From positions 124,001 to 188,000 of the forward strand of contig JADLAT010000015.1 in NCBI GenBank assembly GCA_020848095.1: a stretch of DNA of 64,000 nt, read 5' to 3'. The stretch is from Alphaproteobacteria bacterium (GTDB taxonomy: Bacteria > Pseudomonadota > Alphaproteobacteria > Micavibrionales > Micavibrionaceae). The notes under the pieces are model-generated. The model had not been told where the DNA came from. It did not search any database and worked only from the letters and a program-made list of their open reading frames with translations. Both the position numbers and the translations under genes were made by a program. Shown piece after piece: positions 45,265-54,409 of this stretch (position 1 is its first letter; each line of letters opens with the position of its first letter).

Positions 45265-46071
45265 CTATCGGAAGAGGACCAGACTCAGGGCTATACAGGC
45301 CATACCGGCCACAATCCCATAGACGGCATCATGCCCGGAGGAATAGCGTTTTGCCGTGGGGAGAAGCTCGTCCATCGCCAGAAAAACCATAGCGCCGGAG
45401 ATAACCCCAAAAACGCAGCCAAACACAAAAGGGCTGAGGAAGGGGGCCAGTATCAAATACCCGATCAGCGCGCCCACAGGCTCGGCCAGCGCCGATACAA
45501 GACAGGCCAGAAGCGTTAGTTTTCGGCTCCTTGTGGCGTAATAAACGGGGATAGCAATGGATATCCCCTCCGGAATGTTGTGAACGGCGATGGCAACGGC
45601 CAGAGACGTTCCCAAAACGGGGTCCTCCAGCGCGGCAAAGAAGGTCGCCATACCTTCGGGAAGGTTATGCACCGTAATCGCAATGGCGGCGAGTAAGCCA
45701 ACTCGTGCGAGATGGGCTTTGCTGCTGCCACTTTCCGGTGCTGCCAGTTCATTATGAGGATTGGGAATCAGGCGGTCAATCAGCACCAGCATCACCACGC
45801 CCGCAAAGAAAGAAAGCGTAGCGGCGGTGTAGGCTTCTTTATCGGCCATCGACATGGAGAAGGAGGACAGGGATTTCCAGAATATTTCAACAAGAGAGAT
45901 ATACACCATGGCGCCGCCCGCAAAGGCCAAGCCAAAGGAGAGCACGCGCGGGTTTGATTCTTTTGCTGTGAAAACGCTCAGCCCGCCGAACATCGTGGCC
46001 GCCGCCGCGCCCACACAGATAGCCAGCGCCATCAGAACTTCCGGCGAGAAAAGTGCAGTCGGTGCAGACAT
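45265..46071 (-). CDS. ZIP family metal transporter (ZupT-like)
   Basis: 268 aa with about eight membrane helices. Imports zinc or other divalent metals in the family. Metal-binding helices: VHNLPEGMATFFAALEDP (helix IV) and VAIAVHNIPEGISIAIPVYY (helix V). Starts 1 base after the accA stop, so the genes are adjacent on one strand. The cytoplasmic loop is not His-rich. No Fur/Zur box is obvious. Confidence 0.93.
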   Translation of the reverse strand: MSAPTALFSPEVLMALAICVGAAAATMFGGLSVFTAKESNPRVLSFGLAFAGGAMVYISLVEIFWKSLSSFSMSMADKEAYTAATLSFFAGVVMLVLIDRLIPNPHNELAAPESGSSKAHLARVGLLAAIAITVHNLPEGMATFFAALEDPVLGTSLAVAIAVHNIPEGISIAIPVYYATRSRKLTLLACLVSALAEPVGALIGYLILAPFLSPFVFGCVFGVISGAMVFLAMDELLPTAKRYSSGHDAVYGIVAGMACIALSLVLFR

Positions 46072-46072
46072 T

Positions 46073-47020
46073 TTAAAGGGCCCGTCCGTAGGAAAGGAAT
46101 TTTTCGCGGCGCTTTTTGATCAGGTCTTGACCGCTCCACGGCGTGAGATCCTTAAGCGCCTTGGCGATTTGCACCCCAACATCACGGATGGTTTCTTCCT
46201 TGTGTCGATGCGCACCGCCCAGAGGTTCGGCAATGATCCCGTCAATCAGATTAAGCCCGTGCAGGTCCTGCGCGGTCAGGCGGAGCGCCTCAGCAGCCTC
46301 GCCCGCAAACGCGCCATCACGCCAGAGAATCGAGGCGCACCCTTCGGGGGAAATTACGGAATAGATTGAATGCTCCAGCATATATACGCGGTCGGCCACG
46401 GCGATAGCAATGGCCCCGCCGGAGCCGCCCTCACCAATGACCACAGTAATGATCGGAACATCGGTGCGAAGGCATTTTTCAATGGATTTCGCGATAGCCT
46501 CGGACTGTCCGCGCTCTTCAGCGCCCTTGCCGGGATAGGCTCCAGCCGTATCCACCAGCGTTATAATGGGCATTTGAAATTGAGAGGCCATAGCCATCAG
46601 GCGCTGCGCCTTACGATAGCCCTCAGGCCGGGCCATGCCGAAATTATGATGTATGCGGCTGTCGGTGTCGTGGCCTTTTTCCTGCCCCATGATAACGCAG
46701 GATCTACCCTCAAATCGTCCAATTCCGCCAATCAATGCTTGGTCATCGGCAAAGTTACGATCCCCGGATAACGGTGTGAAGTCGGTAATCAAGCCGGCAA
46801 CATAATCCAGAAAATGCGGACGCTCAGGGTGACGGGCAACCTGAACTTTTTGTGCGGCCGTCAGCTTGCTATAAGCCGTCTGCAGAAGTTTTTGTGCCTT
46901 GGATTGCATGCGGCCGATCTCATCGGCGATATTGATGGTGCTGCCGTTGCTGACATGGCGCAGCTCGGCAATCTTGCTTTCCATCTCCAGTATTGGTTTT
47001 TCAAATTCCAGCTGGCTCAT
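46073..47020 (-). CDS. accA: Acetyl-CoA carboxylase carboxyltransferase subunit alpha
   Basis: 315 aa. Transfers the carboxyl group from biotin to acetyl-CoA in fatty acid synthesis. Seen: [71 protein letters not shown] and [15 protein letters not shown]. accD is not in the window. xerD lies upstream on the same strand. Confidence 0.97.
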   Translation of the reverse strand: MSQLEFEKPILEMESKIAELRHVSNGSTINIADEIGRMQSKAQKLLQTAYSKLTAAQKVQVARHPERPHFLDYVAGLITDFTPLSGDRNFADDQALIGGIGRFEGRSCVIMGQEKGHDTDSRIHHNFGMARPEGYRKAQRLMAMASQFQMPIITLVDTAGAYPGKGAEERGQSEAIAKSIEKCLRTDVPIITVVIGEGGSGGAIAIAVADRVYMLEHSIYSVISPEGCASILWRDGAFAGEAAEALRLTAQDLHGLNLIDGIIAEPLGGAHRHKEETIRDVGVQIAKALKDLTPWSGQDLIKKRREKFLSYGRAL

Positions 47021-47065
47021 GCGTTTTAAATATCCTGCTATCGTGGGCGAAGCTAGACCTATAGC

Positions 47066-47115
47066 AAATCAGGCAGGCACAATCAATCGGGATGATTTAT
47101 GTGGCTGCCTGATTT
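47066..47115. terminator. Large inverted repeat between xerD and accA
   Basis: Fifteen-base arms (47066-47080 with 47101-47115) pair with one G-G mismatch around a 20-base loop that can itself pair AATCA with TGATT. On the plus strand the right arm runs into TTTTT; on the minus strand only TTT is present. Likely an xerD transcript end or a stem-loop protecting the RNA. Confidence 0.5.
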
Positions 47116-47141
47116 TTAATAAACGTCCCGGAAAAGGCGAT

Positions 47142-48134
47142 CTAGCGAGAGCCGGCCTTTTTAGCCAGCGGATGCTTTTCTTTAACGGTCTTCTTCAGAT
47201 TCTCGCCAATGATATGCGTGTAAATCTGCGTTGTCGCAATGTCGGCATGGCCGAGCATCTTTTGGACAGAGCGCAAATCCGCACCGCGGCTCAACAGGTG
47301 AGTCGCAAAAGCGTGACGCAAGATGTGCGGGCTAACCCGGTCTTCATCCACTTTCGCATCGCGGGCCAGATCCTTAAGGAGCTGCGCGAAACGCTGACGT
47401 GTCAGGTGACCGCTGTCAGATGTACGAGAAGGGAACAGCCAGGGGTCCTGATTGTTCATGTTCTCAATACCGACAAAACGCTTGCGAACATCAAGATAGT
47501 TCTGCAACGCTTTTTGCGCGGGGTCAGACATGGGCACCATGCGCTCACGGCCGGCTTTACCGGCAATGGTCACATACTGATTCTTCTCGCCCAGGGCCGC
47601 CATTGGCAAGCCAACCAGCTCGGAAACGCGCAGGCCCGTGGCATAGAGCATTTCCAGCAGACAAACCAGACGGACGCTCTCAGGCGTTCCGGCAACGGCG
47701 GCAGTCTTGATCAGCGTGTTAACTTCCTGCTCGCTTAATGTCTTGGGAAGCGTACGGCCTTGCTTTGGGCTTTCGATCGTTGATGTCGGGTCCTCCTGAC
47801 GGATGTTCTCAGAAACCAAAAAGCGGTAAAACTGACGCAGGGCAGACAGACGGCGCGCAACAGTGCGCACAGCGATAATAGATTTGTTTGCGCCCTTAAT
47901 GTGCGTTTTCTCACTAAGATCCTTAAGGTAAGCCTTCAGGTCTTCTGTTGTGGCTTTATCAATGTCCGATTTTTTCTCGCGGCGCAGATAAAGGCTCACA
48001 TCCGCAAGATCACGCCAATAAGCATGGCGAGTGTTCATAGCGGCGCCACGCTCCGTGGTGAGCATGTCTAAAAATGAATCCACAAGCGGGTTAAGATCCG
48101 GCTTGGGCATTGCTGGGCGACCTGGACGTGCCAT
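47142..48134 (-). CDS. xerD: Tyrosine recombinase XerD
   Basis: 330 aa from the ATG at 48134 (GAAGGAGAA upstream); earlier in-frame starts add residues unlike the family. Resolves chromosome dimers at dif together with XerC. Catalytic residues visible: Arg in ATGLRVSELVG, Lys in TIAGKAGRERMVP, HxxR in HILRHAFATHLLSRGADL, His in LGHADIATTQIYTH with the Tyr nucleophile. The N-terminal 20 residues are Pro/Arg rich, a small extension. Confidence 0.95.
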   Translation of the reverse strand: MARPGRPAMPKPDLNPLVDSFLDMLTTERGAAMNTRHAYWRDLADVSLYLRREKKSDIDKATTEDLKAYLKDLSEKTHIKGANKSIIAVRTVARRLSALRQFYRFLVSENIRQEDPTSTIESPKQGRTLPKTLSEQEVNTLIKTAAVAGTPESVRLVCLLEMLYATGLRVSELVGLPMAALGEKNQYVTIAGKAGRERMVPMSDPAQKALQNYLDVRKRFVGIENMNNQDPWLFPSRTSDSGHLTRQRFAQLLKDLARDAKVDEDRVSPHILRHAFATHLLSRGADLRSVQKMLGHADIATTQIYTHIIGENLKKTVKEKHPLAKKAGSR

Positions 48135-48438
48135 TTTATTTTCTCCTTCAATAAATTTGTGTGATGATTTCCTGCCCGCGGCATTCTTTTCAGCACACTC
48201 TTGTTTTCCCCGTACCATCGGGCGTTTCTGGCGGTAATTTTTACAGCTTCTCTGCCCTGGGACAGATGATCCGCTTCTCCAGCCTTCTTGGTACAACGCT
48301 CAATTTACTAAACACAAGTAAGAATTACATAATGATAAATTTATCATGCGTCAAGCTTTTTCATAAATTTAGAGGGCATTAATGACGCAGTTTTAAAATA
48401 TTGTCAACATTTTCTATAATTGAAAACACGAGTTTTCC
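48135..48438. other. Gene-free stretch between xerD and a small membrane protein gene
   Basis: About 300 AT-rich bases with no supported gene. It holds the xerD ribosome site, a perfect 16-bp palindrome (48332-48347) and a TTGTCAACA stretch near 48400. It presumably contains the xerD promoter. Confidence 0.6.
48332..48347. promoter_or_regulatory. Perfect 16-bp palindrome, candidate operator upstream of xerD
   Basis: ATGATAAATTTATCAT reads the same on both strands. On the minus strand it fills the 17-base space between TTGACG (-35-like) and TATGTA (a poor -10), about 200 bases before xerD. The shape suits a dimeric repressor; the -10 is weak, so the promoter call is tentative. Confidence 0.4.
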
Positions 48439-48573
48439 CTATTTAATTTCACTGAAAGGGATTTCACGGACAATATTTTCCTGATGCACCGGAATGTCAT
48501 AAAAGGCAAGAAAAACAAAGCCTGCTGCAAGGCAGAGGCAAATTGCGATCAATGCGTATGAGAAAACATTCAT
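48439..48573 (-). CDS. Small membrane protein
   Basis: 44 aa from the ATG at 48573 (MNVFSYALIAICLCLA). One transmembrane helix (about residues 4-25), then the short tail FYDIPVHQENIVREIPF. Small proteins with a helix followed by 'LxxWDIPAP...V.K.IP' are, as I recall, found near aroK/xerD in other alphaproteobacteria, so it is probably real. A longer frame starting at 48639 is less likely. It diverges from aroK. Confidence 0.65.
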   Translation of the reverse strand: MNVFSYALIAICLCLAAGFVFLAFYDIPVHQENIVREIPFSEIK

Positions 48574-48681
48574 TATAATAACCTGCCGGATGATCAGAAA
48601 AACTTTACAGACAATAGGGGCTTGCTTTACGCCTTTCAATGCAAAACTTGTTTTTTTTACGGGAAAGGTGGAAAAGAAAAA

Positions 48682-49251
48682 ATGTCAGAGGCAGAAGAAG
48701 CCTTTATCCGCTCGACGCTTGACCGTCCCATCGTGCTGGTGGGGATGATGGGTTCCGGCAAAAGTTTTCTGGGGCAGCTTTTGGCAAAAAAACTGGCTTG
48801 CGAATTTATTGATACCGATGCAGTGGTAGAATCGGACGCCGGTATGAGCATCACGGACATTTTTGAATTATATGGCGAGGAACGCTTTCGGCAGGCAGAA
48901 AAAAACGCCGTTGCCAAAGCGTTAAGCGGCGAAGTTTGCGTTGTGGCAACGGGAGGTGGCGCACTGGGGATCCCCGAAACGCTGGCGTTGCTAAAGGAAA
49001 AAAGCTGGATGATCTGGCTGGATGTTGATTCGCAAACGCTGTGGAACCGGGTCAGAAAGAATCGGAGCAGACCGCTTTTGAAAACAGAAAACCCCAGGGA
49101 ACAGCTCAAAACACTGCTGGAAAAGCGCAGGCCGCTCTATGCGCAGGCACATATCCACATCCAGATAGAAAAAGAGGGGCCGGATACCTGTCTGGAGGGC
49201 ATTATAAACCTCTTGTCCAAAACGATAAAAACCGCTAAATTCTGCCCCTGA
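48682..49251 (+). CDS. aroK: Shikimate kinase
   Basis: 189 aa from the ATG at 48682 (MSEAEEAF); the preceding frame residues are not family-like. Phosphorylates shikimate. Walker A VLVGMMGSGKSFLGQLLAKK, shikimate-binding Asp in FIDTDAVVE, GGGA in VVATGGGALGIP, and the lid KNRSRPLLKTENPRE. aroB follows with a 3-base gap. Confidence 0.96.
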   Translation: MSEAEEAFIRSTLDRPIVLVGMMGSGKSFLGQLLAKKLACEFIDTDAVVESDAGMSITDIFELYGEERFRQAEKNAVAKALSGEVCVVATGGGALGIPETLALLKEKSWMIWLDVDSQTLWNRVRKNRSRPLLKTENPREQLKTLLEKRRPLYAQAHIHIQIEKEGPDTCLEGIINLLSKTIKTAKFCP

Positions 49252-49254
49252 AAT

Positions 49255-50424
49255 ATGACCATGGAAACTAAAATCGTCTCGATAAGTCTTGATTCGCGCT
49301 CATACGATATATATATCGGCAGCGCGCTTCTCTTTCGTATTCAGGATTTCATCCCGCAAAAACTGGAGGGTGGTTCGGTCTTCATCGTAACAGATCGTAA
49401 CGTCGAGCCATACGCCGCCCGTGTGCGGGACATGATCACAGAATCAAAAGTGCGCATATGTGAAATGATGGTCTTGCCGCCGGGGGAGAAAACCAAATCC
49501 TTTTCTCAGGTAGAGAAGCTCTGCGGCTGGATGCTGGAAAAGGGGCTACAAAGAGATTCTCTGGTTCTGGCCATCGGTGGCGGGGTAATCGGGGATCTGG
49601 CTGGTTTTTGCGCTTCAATCGCCATGCGGGGGGTCTCCTATATTCAGGTGCCAACAACGCTTCTTTCTCAGGTCGATAGCTCAGTTGGCGGAAAAACGGG
49701 TATCAGCACCGCGCAGGGGAAAAACCTTGTCGGCAGTTTCTATCAGCCAAAAGCGGTCATCGCCGATCTTGATGTACTCAAAACGTTGCCGCGCCGTGAG
49801 TTATTGGCCGGTTATGCCGAGATTGTTAAATACGGACTGATTCAGGACGCGGGCTTTTTCCGATGGCTCGAACAAAATGGTTCACGCGTTTGTGCTTTGG
49901 ACGAAGACGCGCTGGCATATGCGATTGATGTAAGCTGCCGTGCCAAGGCCGTGGTCGTCCAATCGGACGAACGGGAGGGCGGCAGGCGCGCTTTGTTGAA
50001 TTTCGGGCATACATTCGGCCATGCGCTGGAGGCCGCCGCGGGCTACGGCAGTACATTGCTGCATGGAGAGGCTGTCGCGCTGGGGATGGTCATGGCCTTT
50101 GATCTGTCGCATCGGATGGGACTGTGCCCGCATGATGTGGTTGAGCGCGTTGAAGCGCATTTAACCTCTATCGGTCTTCCCATTCGTGCCACCATGATTG
50201 ACGGTCTGGGCGTAAGCGTCCAGCGTCTCATTGATATTATGCAGCATGATAAAAAAGCGTTGGCCGGAAAAATGGTTTTTGTGCTGGCCAACGCAATTGG
50301 CGAAGCCTTCATCAGCGGTGACGTCCCCGAAGATCTCGTACGCGATGTATTGAGAGACTCCCTCGGTGGAGAGATAAAAGAGGCTAAAGGTAAATGGACA
50401 TCGGTTTTCTCATCTCGGTCATAA
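49255..50424 (+). CDS. aroB: 3-dehydroquinate synthase
   Basis: 389 aa. Second step of the shikimate route, NAD and zinc dependent. NAD-binding LAIGGGVIGDLAGFCAS, QVPTTLLSQVDSSVGGKTGI, and zinc-binding GHTFGHALEAAAGYGSTLLH and HGEAVALGM. The ATG is at 49255; an ATG two codons on is possible. The end overlaps the next gene by 31 bases. Confidence 0.97.
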   Translation: MTMETKIVSISLDSRSYDIYIGSALLFRIQDFIPQKLEGGSVFIVTDRNVEPYAARVRDMITESKVRICEMMVLPPGEKTKSFSQVEKLCGWMLEKGLQRDSLVLAIGGGVIGDLAGFCASIAMRGVSYIQVPTTLLSQVDSSVGGKTGISTAQGKNLVGSFYQPKAVIADLDVLKTLPRRELLAGYAEIVKYGLIQDAGFFRWLEQNGSRVCALDEDALAYAIDVSCRAKAVVVQSDEREGGRRALLNFGHTFGHALEAAAGYGSTLLHGEAVALGMVMAFDLSHRMGLCPHDVVERVEAHLTSIGLPIRATMIDGLGVSVQRLIDIMQHDKKALAGKMVFVLANAIGEAFISGDVPEDLVRDVLRDSLGGEIKEAKGKWTSVFSSRS

Positions 50425-51680
50425 GCATTGTTGTCCTGTTACTGGCCTCAGCGTTTTTCTCCGGCTCCGAAACGGCTCTGACGGCGGCTTCTCGCGCGGT
50501 TATGGCTTCGCGGGAGAAAGAGGGCAATGCCAGAGCGGCTGCGGTAAATCGCGTGCGCGCAAAGAAAGACCGTATGATTGGCGCGCTGCTGCTGGGCAAT
50601 AATTTTGTAAATATTCTGGCTTCTGCTATCGCAACCAGTGTCCTTATCCGGGTTTTTGGCGATGCGGGCGTTGTTTATGCCACAATCGTTATGACGATGG
50701 TGGTCTTGATTTTTTCCGAGGTTTTACCAAAAACCTATGCGCTCCATCATGCGGAAAGCCTCTCGCTGCGGGTTGTGCCTATGGTGCGCGTTGCGATTCT
50801 TGTTTTCGCACCCATCACCGAAGCTGTGGCGTGGATCGTGCGTATGATTCTTAAAATGTTTGGGATTGATATTTCAAAGGTGGGGGCGGGGTCTCATCTC
50901 GAACTTCTGCGCGGCGTAATTGAAATGCATTCCGGGCCGGAAGAAGAAACGCAAGCCCAGCGTGCCATGCTGCGTTCAATTTTGGATCTGGCAAAGGTGG
51001 ATGTCAGTGACATTATGACCCACAGGCGCAACGTGGTGATGATAGATGGCTCACTGTCCATGAAGAAAATCGTGGATTCTGTGCTTGAAACCTCTCATAC
51101 CCGCCTGCCGCTGTGGAAGGATAATCAGGACGATATTATCGGCATTATCCATGTGAAGCATGTCTTGAGGGAACTGCATGCCGCCAAAGGCGTCTTTAGC
51201 AAGATTCAACTGGAAAAAATCCTTATGGAGCCGCGCTTCGTTCCTGACACCACAAATCTTTACGATCAACTTCAGGCCTTTCGTGAAAATCAGGAGCATT
51301 TTGCAATCGTCGTGGATGAATACGGCACCTTTATGGGGGTCGTGACGCTGGAGGATATTCTTGAGGAAATCGTCGGAGAAATCGATGATGAGCACGATAT
51401 ATCCGTGGCGGGGGTCCGCAAAATGCCCGGCAATGTCTTTGTCGTGGACGGCGCGGTCACAATCCGGGATCTAAACCGGGAATTTGAATGGGGATTGCCG
51501 GATGAGGAATACTCAACACTGGCCGGACTGGTCATCTATGAGGCGCAAATGTTGCCGCAAGTGGGGCAATCTTTCAGCTTCCACGGGTTTCGTTTTGATA
51601 TCATCAAACGCCAGAGGAATCAGATAACAAAGATTCGCGTGACACCGCCTGCACATTTGCCCGCAGATGAGCAGGGTTGA
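50394..51680 (+). CDS. CNNM/CorC-type hemolysin-family membrane protein
   Basis: 428 aa. N-terminal CNNM (DUF21) domain with about three to four helices (to about residue 165), a CBS pair (about 195-330: DIMTHRRNVVMIDGS, HFAIVVDEYGTFMGVVTLED) and a C-terminal CorC_HlyC domain (about 345-425). The family is linked to magnesium or cobalt efflux; the 'hemolysin' name is historical. It overlaps aroB at its start and runs 77 bases into a convergent aldo/keto reductase gene at its end. Confidence 0.92.
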   Translation: MDIGFLISVISIVVLLLASAFFSGSETALTAASRAVMASREKEGNARAAAVNRVRAKKDRMIGALLLGNNFVNILASAIATSVLIRVFGDAGVVYATIVMTMVVLIFSEVLPKTYALHHAESLSLRVVPMVRVAILVFAPITEAVAWIVRMILKMFGIDISKVGAGSHLELLRGVIEMHSGPEEETQAQRAMLRSILDLAKVDVSDIMTHRRNVVMIDGSLSMKKIVDSVLETSHTRLPLWKDNQDDIIGIIHVKHVLRELHAAKGVFSKIQLEKILMEPRFVPDTTNLYDQLQAFRENQEHFAIVVDEYGTFMGVVTLEDILEEIVGEIDDEHDISVAGVRKMPGNVFVVDGAVTIRDLNREFEWGLPDEEYSTLAGLVIYEAQMLPQVGQSFSFHGFRFDIIKRQRNQITKIRVTPPAHLPADEQG

Positions 51681-52392
51681 TTGAACCTACGATAATTCCC
51701 GATGCTCCGGGATGGGATAGTCCGAAATTTAAGGCCTCTCCCGGATTTTGTGTATGCCCGCTGGAGAGCGCCTTTTTCAGGATAACGCCCTTGTGATGAG
51801 AAACCGCATAATCCAGAACCGGGCGTTCTACAGTATATTCCGGGTTATAGGTGGCCATGACGACATCCATGAGCGCCAGCGTTTTTATACCGCCTTCCGG
51901 TGTTTTTGTTGACGCTCCAATCGCCCGCACAAGGCCGCGTTTTTTAAAATCCTGCAGCTTTTCAATAAGCGCGAGACGGCCAAGAATATCCAGATCATTC
52001 CCGTCAGAATGGATGAGCAACACATCAATATAATCCGTTTGCAGCCGTTTGAGAGAGCGCTCAAGGCTCATTTCAAAATGCGCTGGCGTAAAATCATGAC
52101 TGGAAATTCCGTTTTCGAACTCTTCTCCAGCCTTGCCGATGATGACCCAGTCCGCACGCTGCCCCTTAAGAAGCCCGCCCAGCCGCTCTTCGCTTGTGCC
52201 ATAGGCCGGGGCGGTATCAAGCGCATTGATGCCCAGTTCACGCGCAAAACTCAAAATGTTCCGAAGGGCGGCATCTTCCGGAATTTCAAATGTTTGCGGG
52301 TATTTTACGCCCTCATTGCGGCCAAATTTTACGGTCCCCAAACCAAGGACGGAGATATCAATCCCGGTCTGCCCTAAAGGTCTTCGTTCCAT
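51604..52392 (-). CDS. Aldo/keto reductase
   Basis: 262 aa from the ATG at 52392 (MERRPLGQTG). NADPH-dependent oxidoreductase of unknown substrate. Catalytic tetrad partly visible: Asp and Tyr in ALDTAPAYGTSEERLGG, Lys in WVIIGKAGEE, His in VLLIHSDGND. Shorter than many family members (about 320). It overlaps the upstream FAD oxidoreductase gene by 19 bases and the end of the convergent CorC gene by 77 bases. Confidence 0.9.
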   Translation of the reverse strand: MERRPLGQTGIDISVLGLGTVKFGRNEGVKYPQTFEIPEDAALRNILSFARELGINALDTAPAYGTSEERLGGLLKGQRADWVIIGKAGEEFENGISSHDFTPAHFEMSLERSLKRLQTDYIDVLLIHSDGNDLDILGRLALIEKLQDFKKRGLVRAIGASTKTPEGGIKTLALMDVVMATYNPEYTVERPVLDYAVSHHKGVILKKALSSGHTQNPGEALNFGLSHPGASGIIVGSINPAHLRANVQAVSRESLLSDSSGV

Positions 52393-53531
52393 TGTGCATT
52401 CTCCCAAGGGGTTTTGGCATAGGGGACTTCAGGCAGAAAGGACCAGTCTCCTAACCGGTTAGAGGGCGGCGCCGTGATTTTTTCAGCCAGACGCTCCGCC
52501 AGCAGCGGCGCGAAGGTCAACTTGGTCGGCCAGCTGTAAAAAATATGGCCTTGCTGATGAATGGTGGGGGTGTCAGGCATCCAGCCATCAATGCTGGATT
52601 TCCCCTCTATCCGGTCAATCGGCAGAACGGCCCACTGCGAAGTGGTGAAATCAAGCGCGGGGAACGAGGTCTGAAAAGCCTTTTTAGCCGCTTTGTAAAC
52701 ATCTTGAGGCGGGGCATCCTTGGGTCTTTCCGCAACGCCGCCGCCGAGATACCAGACCAGATCACCACCGGGCAGGGTATGGGTGGTGATGGTCGCCAGA
52801 GGCTTGTCGGATGAACCCACGCAATGCGCATAAAGCGGGAAGGGGGCATTCTTGAGCATGCCCATAAGCAAGGGGCGGGCTTGAGTCTCGAGCCCTTTAT
52901 CGTGGTGCAGATGTCTGGCAATGGCGTGATTGCTGGCCGCGCCGGTGAAAATAATATGATCTGCTGTAATGCCGTGGCGCTCCAGAAACGCCATAGGCTC
53001 ATCCGGCGTATCAATCTTGCGGATCGAATCCTGATAAGCGCCGCCCAGCGCGCGCAGAACGGAAGGGATATCAAGAACGGGCTCATCCATGTAGACCAGC
53101 CGCCCTTTGAAGCCACTGTCTGTAATATATTCCGGCCAGCTTTTCTGCGTGATTTCATGCACATTATTGCCCAGCGTCCGTTTGGCCACCAACCCCACCA
53201 GCCCACCCATAAGGCCGGGTGGAATAAGCAGCATCTGGGAATCCGCATTGGTCTGCGCTGCAGATAAATCCACCGGGCCTTCACCTTTGAGGGCGGCGCG
53301 CCAGAGATCGGGCATGGCGCTTATGGAGGCGGCCAGCTTGTTGATTTTTCCTGCAAAGGCGTATTTCAGACCGGAATGAATAATACCCTGCGAGGCGATG
53401 GTCTGCCCGCCGCCGATTGTCGCCGATTCGAGCAACAGCACATTATAACCAGCGCGGCGAAACCTGTTATGCGCCCATAGCCCGGCGATACCGGCACCAA
53501 AAATAACTATATCGGCGTGTCTTTGAGCCAT
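52374..53531 (-). CDS. FAD-dependent oxidoreductase (DAO family)
   Basis: 385 aa. An N-terminal dinucleotide fold (ADIVIFGAGIAGLWAHNRF, ending LLLESATIGGGQT) is followed by ASQGIIHSGLKYAFAGKIN, resembling glycerol-3-phosphate dehydrogenase and L-2-hydroxyglutarate oxidase types. Substrate unknown. Its start overlaps the stop of the alpha/beta hydrolase by 25 bases and its end overlaps the aldo/keto reductase, so the three genes form one translated unit. Confidence 0.88.
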   Translation of the reverse strand: MAQRHADIVIFGAGIAGLWAHNRFRRAGYNVLLLESATIGGGQTIASQGIIHSGLKYAFAGKINKLAASISAMPDLWRAALKGEGPVDLSAAQTNADSQMLLIPPGLMGGLVGLVAKRTLGNNVHEITQKSWPEYITDSGFKGRLVYMDEPVLDIPSVLRALGGAYQDSIRKIDTPDEPMAFLERHGITADHIIFTGAASNHAIARHLHHDKGLETQARPLLMGMLKNAPFPLYAHCVGSSDKPLATITTHTLPGGDLVWYLGGGVAERPKDAPPQDVYKAAKKAFQTSFPALDFTTSQWAVLPIDRIEGKSSIDGWMPDTPTIHQQGHIFYSWPTKLTFAPLLAERLAEKITAPPSNRLGDWSFLPEVPYAKTPWENAQWNEDL

Positions 53532-54376
53532 TGGCGGATAACCTCAATCTGGTTCGGGGCCATAAGCGAGGGCACATGGCCGCATCCTTCAAAAATAGCC
53601 AGTTCAAAATCAGGCTCGCTTTTCTCCATTTTTTGCAGAATTTCATCCGTCAAGAGAAGCGAGTCTGCCCCCTGTATAACCAAAACGGGGCAAGCAATGG
53701 CGTTCCAGCATGCCCATAAATTGATCTCTCCGGTTGGCTCTGTTTTGAAAATTTCGGCAATGGCCGGATCATAAGCATAGGTGATACGGCCATCTTCCAG
53801 CGCTCTGGCATTATGTTCGGCCATATGATGCCATTGCTCGTCGGTGACCGGCCCCCATGTCAAGCCACGCGTTGCGCGCATGCGGTCTTCAAAATCCTGC
53901 ACAGTATCAAAGGCGTATTCCTGCGCGATGACCATATAAATAAAATCAAGTGCGGTCTTGGGCACTTCCGGGCCGACATCATTTATAATAAGGCGGCGTA
54001 TAGGGGAATGCGCCATCCCGGCCAGCCGGATACCAAGTAGCCCGCCTAAAGAAACACCAAGCCAGTCAACGCTTTGCGGCGCGCCCAGCCCCAGATGCGT
54101 CAAAAGAGCCTGCAGATCTATAAGGTACTGATTGTAATTGTAATCCAGAGGGCTCTCGAGGAAATCGCTGCGCCCGCGCCCGGGAAGGTCAACCGCAATA
54201 AGCCGGTAGCCATGCTCGATAAGGTCTTCCGCAAGATAATCAAAATCATGCCCATTGCCCGTCAGGCCATGCACACAGATCAGGGGTGTGCCGTCTTCCG
54301 GCCCCCAGTCGCTGTAAACGATATTGTGCTGGCCGTTTCCATGAGGGCTGAAAAACGAAAGTTCGCGGTAACGCAT
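53507..54376 (-). CDS. Alpha/beta hydrolase
   Basis: 289 aa. Nucleophile Ser in the elbow VDWLGVSLGGLLGIRLAG; oxyanion region LICVHGLTGNGHDFD; late Asp in VLVIQGADSLLLTDE; His in AIFEGCGHVPSLMAPNQ. Substrate unknown. Overlaps the FAD oxidoreductase and follows secA by 33 bases on the same strand. Confidence 0.92.
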   Translation of the reverse strand: MRYRELSFFSPHGNGQHNIVYSDWGPEDGTPLICVHGLTGNGHDFDYLAEDLIEHGYRLIAVDLPGRGRSDFLESPLDYNYNQYLIDLQALLTHLGLGAPQSVDWLGVSLGGLLGIRLAGMAHSPIRRLIINDVGPEVPKTALDFIYMVIAQEYAFDTVQDFEDRMRATRGLTWGPVTDEQWHHMAEHNARALEDGRITYAYDPAIAEIFKTEPTGEINLWACWNAIACPVLVIQGADSLLLTDEILQKMEKSEPDFELAIFEGCGHVPSLMAPNQIEVIRQWLKDTPI

Positions 54377-54409
54377 GAGGAGCCCTTATAAATAATCAAT
54401 AGACCCAAA

